Source of the DNA: H2-BAC3 sp045863035
Lineage (GTDB): Bacteria > Bacteroidota > Ignavibacteria > Ignavibacteriales > Ignavibacteriaceae
Reading direction: 5' to 3'
DNA length: 12,167 bases
NCBI GenBank assembly: GCA_045863035.1
Contig: BTUV01000091.1
Location: forward strand, 1 to 12,167
A program made the translations under genes and the position numbers. Below are positions 1-5,930 of the stretch, piece after piece; positions within the stretch are counted from its first letter, which is position 1, and each line of letters opens with the position of its first letter. The notes below the pieces were generated by a model. That model saw only the letters and a list, made by a program, of their open reading frames with translations. It was not told the origin of the DNA and made no database searches.

Positions 1-1
1 T

Positions 2-196
2 TACCGCAACCGGGCAAATTTCCAGCATACATTCTCAAACACCCCAATATCTAAGGCCATTAAATCATTTCTGAGTATTAAATGTGTAATACTAATTGGC
101 AGAAGTCAGCAGATAGAAACAAACCCTTCCGAACCTGAGTATCTGCTTACGGTTCACCGCGCAGGATACCGGTTGCGGCTGGATCATTCCGATTAG
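2..196 (+). CDS. C-terminal end of an OmpR/PhoB-family response regulator (partial, possibly decayed)
   Basis: The frame is open from the window edge to the TAG at 194-196. Its last 25 or so residues read IETNPSEPEYLLTVHRAGYR and onward, the classic wing end of the winged-helix DNA-binding domain of OmpR/PhoB-type regulators (family pattern: IE..P..P.Y..TV.G.GYRL). Such proteins bind tandem 11-bp direct repeats as dimers after phosphorylation by a sensor kinase. Residues just upstream (CVILIGRSQQIE) align loosely with the usual recognition-helix region (VDVHIGRLRQKIE) but one residue short, and the segment before that does not look like a good winged helix. An LKHPN stretch typical of the domain lies in another frame around positions 34-48, so the gene may be frameshifted. 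The receiver domain is outside the window. The family call for the last 25 residues is firm; whether the gene is functional is open. Confidence 0.55.
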   Translation, partial: YRNRANFQHTFSNTPISKAIKSFLSIKCVILIGRSQQIETNPSEPEYLLTVHRAGYRLRLDHSD

Positions 197-232
197 TCAG
201 AAGTTATCCGCTTTCTGTAACTATTGTCTAAA

Positions 233-265
233 ACAGGCTGCCATAAAAGGCAGCCTTTTCTTTTT
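233..265 (+). terminator. Rho-independent terminator after the response regulator
   Basis: An 8-bp perfect stem, AGGCTGCC (235-242) and GGCAGCCT (249-256), encloses the loop ATAAAA and is followed by the T-rich run TTTCTTTTT. It lies 39 bases after the stop of the upstream gene and closes that transcription unit. The T tract runs directly into the first repeat of the next promoter. Confidence 0.85.
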
Positions 266-318
266 ACAATTTCATGACAACTCCGTGACACCCTCCTTAT
301 AGCCCCCCGGTAATTTTG
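263..318 (+). promoter_or_regulatory. Promoter with three 11-bp-spaced operator repeats (Pho-box-like) and a TAnnTTTG -7 element
   Basis: Three related hexamers lie exactly 11 bp apart: TTTACA (263-268), ATGACA (274-279) and GTGACA (285-290). Exactly 20 bp after the last one is TAATTTTG (311-318), a perfect match to the Bacteroidetes -7 element TAnnTTTG. No separate -33 TTTG stands out, which fits an activator-dependent promoter. Direct repeats at 11 bp are the known binding pattern of OmpR-family regulators such as PhoB and PhoP. On the other strand the repeats read TGTCAC, TGTCAT and TGTAAA, close to the TGTCA core of the E. coli Pho box. The architecture matches the promoter at 3043-3098 base for base in spacing. 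The regulator's identity is inferred. Confidence 0.6.
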
Positions 319-362
319 AATCGTAAGTATTCAATATTCCAATAAAACGAAAGGTCACAACA

Positions 363-908
363 ATGAAACATTCAATTATTTTCGGTATCTGCCTGATCTT
401 CCTCACTCTGCCGTCAGATAACCTCTTTGCCCAGTCAACCGATAGCAAAACCCCGGTGAAGTTTTTATCCCGTAATCTGGGAGGTCCACGGCTCGGGTTT
501 ACGTTCATACCGGGAGAAGGTGAACTTGTCCAGAAACTGCGGGATGAAAAGGTTGGCAGATTCCTCAGTCAGTTCGGCTGGCACTTTGAGTATCAGATAG
601 TTCCTAATATAGAAGGTCCCTGCTTTATCATCGAGGTTATTCCGCTGATTTCAGGTGTGGAATATGGCAAAATCATTCCGGGAGCAACACTTGGTTTCGG
701 TATCAGATTCCCAAACGGAATAGAATTCGGTATGGGACCAAATCTGATGGCTTCACAGACTACCGTTTCTTCTGCACTGATGCTGGCAGTCGGCAAAAGT
801 TTTGATTTTGGCGGAGTAAGTATCCCGCTTAATCTGGCAGTAACAACCAATCCGAAGGGTGTCCGCATCTCGTTCATTTTCGGATATGCAATTGATAAAA
901 CGATCTGA
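363..908 (+). CDS. Small secreted, probably outer-membrane beta-barrel protein of unknown function
   Basis: This 181-residue protein begins with a clear Sec signal peptide (MKHSIIFGICLIFL..., likely cleaved after FA at about residue 23). The start is set by an AAAGG ribosome binding site about 8 bases upstream. The mature part has no motif I recognise. It is rich in alternating hydrophobic and Gly/aromatic stretches (for example TLGFGIRFPNGIEFGMG and the C-terminal VRISFIFGYAI), as expected for amphipathic beta strands of a small outer-membrane barrel or a periplasmic beta-sandwich. It is the first gene behind the repeat-containing promoter at 263-318, and the gap to the phosphoesterase gene downstream is only 28 bases, so the two are probably co-transcribed. 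A role supporting that enzyme or the outer membrane under the same stress is a guess from context. Confidence 0.75.
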   Translation: MKHSIIFGICLIFLTLPSDNLFAQSTDSKTPVKFLSRNLGGPRLGFTFIPGEGELVQKLRDEKVGRFLSQFGWHFEYQIVPNIEGPCFIIEVIPLISGVEYGKIIPGATLGFGIRFPNGIEFGMGPNLMASQTTVSSALMLAVGKSFDFGGVSIPLNLAVTTNPKGVRISFIFGYAIDKTI

Positions 909-924
909 AAAACATAAATCAAAC

Positions 925-929
925 AGGAG
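925..929 (+). promoter_or_regulatory. Ribosome binding site AGGAG fixing the start of the phosphoesterase gene
   Basis: AGGAG lies 7 bases before the ATG at 937. It favours that start over the in-frame ATG at 859, which lies inside the upstream gene and would put 26 non-hydrophobic residues in front of the signal peptide. Confidence 0.8.
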
Positions 930-936
930 TAGTGTC

Positions 937-2796
937 ATGAAAAATCTTATTCTTCTTTTAACCATTCTCTTATTTACAACAGCAAATGCGCAGGTTGATA
1001 CACTGACCATCCTGCATATTAACGATACCCATTCAACCCTTGCCCCGCTGGCACCGCGTGATGTTAATCTGCAGGGTACCCGCGGTGGAATTGCCCGTGC
1101 TGCATCAGTAATCGGGATGACTCAGGCAACTGAACCGAATGTTATCACTTTGCACGGAGGAGATTTCTTTATCGGAGATCTTTTTTTTAATACATTCTTC
1201 GGTGTTGCTGAACTGGAATTTCTTAAAGCACTAAATTTTGATGCAATTACCTTAGGGAACCATGAATTTGATCTCGGACCTGAGGCGCTTTACGGATGTT
1301 TTGAAGCAGCGTTTGCAGCAAATGCCATTCCGGTACTTTCTGCAAATGCCATACTGGATGGTTTCCCTCTCCTCCAGCCATATATAAAGAAAACCCATAT
1401 CATTCAGAAAGGTAACAGTAAAATTGGGCTGATTGGTCTTACAACCCCGAGTACCAATCTCTTTTCACTTCCCGCACCGGTTGTTATTGATACCATTGAC
1501 GGCTATCTTGAAGCAGCGCTCACAGAGCTTCTGACTCAGCAGTGTAATGTGATCATTCTGATGTCTCATCTGGGCATCATGTATGACCGCGCTATTGCGG
1601 AATCAGTACCCGGCATCAATGTTATCATCAGCGCTCATGATCACTTTAAGACCCTGCAGCCGGAGATCATTACCAATCCGGCAGGGAAACAGGTATATAT
1701 AGTGCAGACGAGTGCAAATTATACCGAGGTAGGAAAACTTACTCTTGCAGCCACATCAACGGATGTATCAGTGATCAGTTATCTGCCGATTGATCTGGAC
1801 AATACCATTCCGGAGGAACCCTCAACAAAAGCCATGGTAGATACGCTTATCACCCAGATTGAGGCGCTCTACGGACCGGTATATACCCAGCAGATCGGGT
1901 ATGCTGCCGGAACCTTTTGGGAAGTGGCAAGACCAAGTGTTTCTGCTGATTCATTTGATACCCCCTTAGGTAATCTGGTCACCGATGCATTCAGATGGAA
2001 GACCGGGACTCAGGTAGCGCTTACCGTTGGCGGTTCTACTGCCCAGCCAATTTATGAAGGACCGATTGTCCCGGCGGATGCTTTCAGAGCTATCGGATAC
2101 GGTTTTGACACGATTAAGGCGCTCGGATACCGTATTATCAAGTGCGGAATAACCGGAGCAGATTTACTTATGGGGCTTGAGTTCGGACTGCAGGCAATTG
2201 AGTATGATGATGAACTGCTGCCGCAGGTCTCCGGAATGAATTACTCATTTGATATAGACGGCGCCGGGCCGGGCAGAGTAACGGGCGTAACTATTGGCGG
2301 CCAGCCGCTCGATCCCGCAACTGTATATACTGCTACGCTCAATGAGTTTCTTGCCTATGCACTTCAGGCCATGGTGGGAGTAACGCTGATTGATCCCTAT
2401 GTGTATGAGGATTCCACCGAGTTCGAAGTGCTGATGGCATATATTATTACCAATCAGATGATTGCTCCAGGCGGAGTGGGAAGAATTACCTCAGCGAAGG
2501 ATGATTTCGGGGAGGCAGGAAGAATAACGGACTATTCCCTTGAGCAGAATTACCCGAATCCATTTAATCCATCCACAACAATTAATTATTTCCTGCCCAA
2601 AGCAGGATTTGTGTCTCTAAGAATCTATGATTTATCCGGCGCACTGGTAACAACCCTTATTGATAGTTATCAGGAAAGGGGAAGTTATTCAGTGGTATTT
2701 GATGCTTCATCAGCAAACCTGGCAAGCGGAACCTATTTTTACCGGCTTGAGACCGGCGGAAAATCCCTGACCAAAAAGCTCATGCTGGTGAAATAA
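937..2796 (+). CDS. Secreted 5'-nucleotidase/UshA-family metallophosphoesterase with T9SS sorting tail
   Basis: This 619-residue exported enzyme has a signal peptide (1-18, ending ANA). The calcineurin-like metallophosphoesterase domain carries the full two-metal set: NDTH (29-32), GGD (74-76), GNHEFD (107-112), SHLG (210-213) and AHDH (233-236). The C-terminal 5'-nucleotidase domain follows (about 325-500), with PLGN (343-346) and PQVSG (429-433). A type A T9SS tail (about 534-619, starting SLEQNYPNPFNPST and ending KKLMLVK) predicts transport across the outer membrane and release or anchoring at the surface. The family hydrolyses nucleotides, UDP-sugars or related phosphoesters to free phosphate. 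One oddity: where family members usually have NGGGIR, which helps bind substrate, this protein has VGGSTAQ (364-370), and the GGDGY motif near the end of the domain is missing. The substrate may therefore not be a classical nucleotide. The gene sits in a short operon behind the Pho-box-like promoter. Confidence 0.9.
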   Translation: MKNLILLLTILLFTTANAQVDTLTILHINDTHSTLAPLAPRDVNLQGTRGGIARAASVIGMTQATEPNVITLHGGDFFIGDLFFNTFFGVAELEFLKALNFDAITLGNHEFDLGPEALYGCFEAAFAANAIPVLSANAILDGFPLLQPYIKKTHIIQKGNSKIGLIGLTTPSTNLFSLPAPVVIDTIDGYLEAALTELLTQQCNVIILMSHLGIMYDRAIAESVPGINVIISAHDHFKTLQPEIITNPAGKQVYIVQTSANYTEVGKLTLAATSTDVSVISYLPIDLDNTIPEEPSTKAMVDTLITQIEALYGPVYTQQIGYAAGTFWEVARPSVSADSFDTPLGNLVTDAFRWKTGTQVALTVGGSTAQPIYEGPIVPADAFRAIGYGFDTIKALGYRIIKCGITGADLLMGLEFGLQAIEYDDELLPQVSGMNYSFDIDGAGPGRVTGVTIGGQPLDPATVYTATLNEFLAYALQAMVGVTLIDPYVYEDSTEFEVLMAYIITNQMIAPGGVGRITSAKDDFGEAGRITDYSLEQNYPNPFNPSTTINYFLPKAGFVSLRIYDLSGALVTTLIDSYQERGSYSVVFDASSANLASGTYFYRLETGGKSLTKKLMLVK

Positions 2797-2816
2797 ACGA
2801 AAAACATATCCTCTCC

Positions 2817-2851
2817 AAAAGCCGCCGGTTTGCAGGACCGGCGGCTTTTTT
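2817..2851 (+). terminator. Rho-independent terminator after the phosphoesterase
   Basis: A 13-bp stem, AAAAGCCGCCGGT (2817-2829) and ACCGGCGGCTTTT (2837-2849), encloses the loop TTGCAGG and runs into further T residues. It ends the 363-2796 operon 20 bases after the stop codon. Confidence 0.9.
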
Positions 2852-3040
2852 ATGTCTGATAGCTAAAACCTCCCCCCGTTGCCTTGCTGGAGAAGCAATA
2901 AAATACAGGAGGACGGTGCAGGTAAAACCCTCAGAAAATGGATCAAAACCTCAAAAACAATTAAAAAATCCACTTTTTAGAGCTACCCGGCTTTTTCTGT
3001 TCCCGCTCATCAGAAAACAACACAATGGCAGTCTTTCAAA
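2852..3040. other. Intergenic stretch with no recognised gene
   Basis: Between the terminator and the promoter of the next operon I see no open reading frame with a plausible start, no RNA gene and no repeat. The sequence is AT-rich with frequent short A runs. It probably serves only as upstream promoter region for the TonB receptor operon. Confidence 0.5.
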
Positions 3041-3042
3041 GA

Positions 3043-3098
3043 TTAACACTCTGTTAACCCTGTCTTAACATTAAGGTAATATTGGAACACTAAGTTTG
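3043..3098 (+). promoter_or_regulatory. Promoter with three TTAACA-type repeats (Pho-box-like) and a TAnnTTTG -7 element
   Basis: TTAACA (3043-3048), TTAACC (3054-3059) and TTAACA (3065-3070) are spaced exactly 11 bp apart. Twenty bases after the last is TAAGTTTG (3091-3098), a perfect TAnnTTTG. The hexamers match the Bacillus PhoP-box consensus TT(A/C/T)A(C/T)A, and the 11-bp period is that of PhoB/PhoP-type dimers. The last repeat sits where a -35 region would be, as in class II activated promoters. The first-repeat-to-minus-7 distance (48 bp) is identical to that in the promoter at 263-318. Transcription should start shortly after about 3103, leaving a short leader before the AAGGA ribosome binding site (3123-3127). 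Confidence 0.65.
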
Positions 3099-3132
3099 GG
3101 GCGTCGAAGGTAAAAAATATTTAAGGAAAAAA

Positions 3133-5910
3133 ATGTCAAAGCATGTTCTTGCGGCTTTGCTGTTTATGGTTTTCATAACCGGCAATATAACCGCTCAAAA
3201 TAAAGGTTCAATAACCGGAAAAATTTCCGATAAGCAGAATAATGAGGAGCTTATCGGGGCGAATATTCTGGTTTCCGGAACCTCAATCGGAGCTTCAACC
3301 GATATTGATGGTATGTACACTATCAAAAATCTTGATCCGGGAATGTATGAGTTAAAAGTTTCTTACATCTCCTACCAGACTCTGGTAATCAAGGATGTAA
3401 AAGTGGAAGCCGGGCAGGAAACCCGCCTGAATATCTCAATGATTTCTTCAACTACACAGCTTGAGGAGGTTGTGGTTACCGCTGAGGCAATGAGAAATTC
3501 AGAGGCAGCAGTTCTGAAGATTCAGAAAAATTCCACTAATATTGTTGACGGAATCAGCGCTGAACTGATCAAGAAAAACAACAGCAGCGACGGTACCGAC
3601 ATTCTGAAAACAATGACCGGTGTTACCATTTCAGAAGGGAAGTATGCCTATATACGGGGCATCGGAGACCGTTATAATAATACCCTTCTTAACGGCGCAA
3701 ATCTACCATCAACTGATCCGGAGAAAAAAAGTTTCTCTTATGATATCTTTCCGGCAAGTCTGATCGAAAACGTGGTAACCGCCAAAACATTTACCCCGGA
3801 TAAACCGGCGGATTTTTCCGGTGGTCTTGTGCAGATTCAGACTCTTGAATTTCCCCAGTCTTTCTTCTGGGATTTCTCTTACTCAGCAGGTTACAATGAG
3901 TCAAATAATCTTGCGGCATTTAAGGGATATCAGGCAGGCGCGAGTGACTGGCTTGGTCAGGATGACGGCACAAGAGGGCTCCCTTCATTAGTTCCGGGTT
4001 TCAAACTTACCCCCGGTAATTTTTCCGGCATGAACGCTGACAGTGCTCTTAAAGTAATCGGACTTGGCTTTAAGAACAACTGGGACCTGAGAGACACAAA
4101 ATCAATGGTCAATGGAAGTTATAAACTGAGTATCGGTGATAAATATGAGTTTAGCGGAAATACTCTCGGTCTGGTCGGCTCACTTTCTTACGCCAGTTCG
4201 TTTGATGTAAAGAATCTTGAAAAAAGCGCATATACATACGAAGGTCTCCGTTATGAATACAACGGTTCAACCTTCAACTATTCAGTTGTCTGGGGAGCGC
4301 TTGCTAATATCAGCTTCAAGACTTCAACCAACGATAAAATCAGTTTTAAGAATATATACAATCAGAGCGGTGATGATGAAGTTACTCTTTATAAGGGTGA
4401 CTACTACGCGTACAGCCAGTACCGCGAAACAAATAATCTGAAGTTTGTTTCCAGAATATTGCGCTCACATCAGCTTATCGGTGAACATCGGTTTAACCTT
4501 CTGAACGGTATCAATCTTGAGTGGAATACAAACTTTGCAAAGTCATTCCGCGATGAGCCGGATAACAGAAGATATATTTATTCGAAGAATAACGATGATC
4601 CTGAAGAGCCGCTCCGCTTTCAGCTTGATCAGTCGCTCGCTTCACGCTTTTTCTCTGATCTTGAAGACGAGAATACCGGCGCTAACCTCAGTATTACCAT
4701 GAAACCGTTTGCTGAAAGAAACATGCCAACAATAAAGTTTGGCGCAGGATATGATGATAAGGGTCGTTCATTTAACGCCCGCAGTTTTGGATTTAAGAAC
4801 ATACCCGGCGGAAACTTTTTCCGCGAGGATACTATTCTGCAGCGTTCAGTTGAAGAGATTTTTAAGCCGGAAAACTTTGATAACAGATTCATTCAGATTG
4901 TTGAAATAACCAAGCCGTCAGACAGTTATTCTTCAGAGCAGAGTGTTTTTGCATCCTATATGATGTTTGACTGGGAAGTGATTGATAAAGTTCGCATGGT
5001 CTTTGGCGCCCGTATTGAAAACTCCCTGCAGCGACTTATGTCTAGATCTCAGACAGATCAGCCGGTTGAAATCAATAATAATAATTCCGACGTACTCCCT
5101 GCCCTAAGTGTTACGTATCTGTTTAATGATATAACAAACTTCCGCTTTGCGTATTCAAAGACACTTGCCCGTCCGGAATTCAGAGAACTTGCTCCCTTCA
5201 GTTACTTTGACTTCCTGGCTAATGAACTGGTTATCGGCAATGAGTCACTCCGCAGAACAATGATCAGCAACTTTGATTTCCGGTATGAGCTCTTTATGGG
5301 GCCGGGGGAACTGCTTGCCCTGAGTCTTTATTATAAATCATTTACTGATCCTATTGAGCAGATTCTTACAGCATCATCCGCCCTTGAGCCGATCCGCTCC
5401 TATAAGAACGCGGATAAAGCAGAAAATTATGGCTTTGAGATGGAGCTGCGTAAATCACTTGGTTTTATCTCTGATTATATATCAAACCTTTCCCTTGTCG
5501 GCAACCTGAGTCTTATCTCCTCCAAAATCACTCTTGGTAATTCAGGTGTTGAAGGATTTCAGACAAGTGAGCGTCCGCTTCAGGGACAGGCGAATTACAT
5601 TCTGAATGCCGGTCTTTATTATGATGATTATCAGAACGGTATTAATTCTTCACTTACTTTTAATAAGGTAGGTGACAGAATCAATAAAGTGGGCACAACT
5701 GATATCGGCGATATCATTCAGAAATCAAGAGATCAGATTGACTTTTCCTTTTCCAAAAGGATATTTAAGAATTTTGCTGTTAAGGCAGTTGTAAAAGATA
5801 TTCTGGCTCAGGACTACAATTTCGTCCAGAAAACTCCGTTTGGCGAAAAAGTAGTTGAAGAGTACAATACCGATATGAGTTTCTCTCTCGGATTAAGTTT
5901 AGCATTCTAA
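3133..5910 (+). CDS. TonB-dependent outer-membrane receptor
   Basis: The 925-residue protein has a signal peptide cleaved after about residue 21 (NITA/Q). A carboxypeptidase-regulatory-like beta-sandwich follows (about 25-105, GSITGKISD...GANILVSGT...DIDGMYTI), then a TonB-box-like EEVVVTA (111-117). The plug domain (about 118-240) contains the conserved YIRGIGDRYNNTLLNGANLP stretch and the PADFSGG motif. A 22-strand-type barrel fills the rest and ends in Phe (SLGLSLAF), as outer-membrane barrels do. Such receptors import scarce ligands using TonB/ExbBD energy. No SusD-like partner follows; instead the next gene, 20 bases downstream, encodes a T9SS-exported repeat protein that probably works with it. 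Its promoter carries Pho-box-like repeats, so phosphate or a phosphorylated compound is a plausible ligand, but the sequence does not show the substrate. Confidence 0.92.
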   Translation: MSKHVLAALLFMVFITGNITAQNKGSITGKISDKQNNEELIGANILVSGTSIGASTDIDGMYTIKNLDPGMYELKVSYISYQTLVIKDVKVEAGQETRLNISMISSTTQLEEVVVTAEAMRNSEAAVLKIQKNSTNIVDGISAELIKKNNSSDGTDILKTMTGVTISEGKYAYIRGIGDRYNNTLLNGANLPSTDPEKKSFSYDIFPASLIENVVTAKTFTPDKPADFSGGLVQIQTLEFPQSFFWDFSYSAGYNESNNLAAFKGYQAGASDWLGQDDGTRGLPSLVPGFKLTPGNFSGMNADSALKVIGLGFKNNWDLRDTKSMVNGSYKLSIGDKYEFSGNTLGLVGSLSYASSFDVKNLEKSAYTYEGLRYEYNGSTFNYSVVWGALANISFKTSTNDKISFKNIYNQSGDDEVTLYKGDYYAYSQYRETNNLKFVSRILRSHQLIGEHRFNLLNGINLEWNTNFAKSFRDEPDNRRYIYSKNNDDPEEPLRFQLDQSLASRFFSDLEDENTGANLSITMKPFAERNMPTIKFGAGYDDKGRSFNARSFGFKNIPGGNFFREDTILQRSVEEIFKPENFDNRFIQIVEITKPSDSYSSEQSVFASYMMFDWEVIDKVRMVFGARIENSLQRLMSRSQTDQPVEINNNNSDVLPALSVTYLFNDITNFRFAYSKTLARPEFRELAPFSYFDFLANELVIGNESLRRTMISNFDFRYELFMGPGELLALSLYYKSFTDPIEQILTASSALEPIRSYKNADKAENYGFEMELRKSLGFISDYISNLSLVGNLSLISSKITLGNSGVEGFQTSERPLQGQANYILNAGLYYDDYQNGINSSLTFNKVGDRINKVGTTDIGDIIQKSRDQIDFSFSKRIFKNFAVKAVVKDILAQDYNFVQKTPFGEKVVEEYNTDMSFSLGLSLAF

Positions 5911-5930
5911 TAAAACAAAACGGAGATCGA

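Noticed and set aside
859..936. Longer start at 859 for the phosphoesterase gene
   Set aside because: It overlaps the upstream gene by 50 bases, lacks a good ribosome binding site and hides the signal peptide; ATG 937 has AGGAG and an immediate signal sequence.
593..1010. Minus-strand open frames opposite the first two genes
   Set aside because: Antisense shadows of coding sequence with no ribosome binding site or protein-like features.
4217..4892. Open frames in other frames within the TonB receptor gene
   Set aside because: They are shadows of the well-supported receptor reading frame and have no recognisable features.
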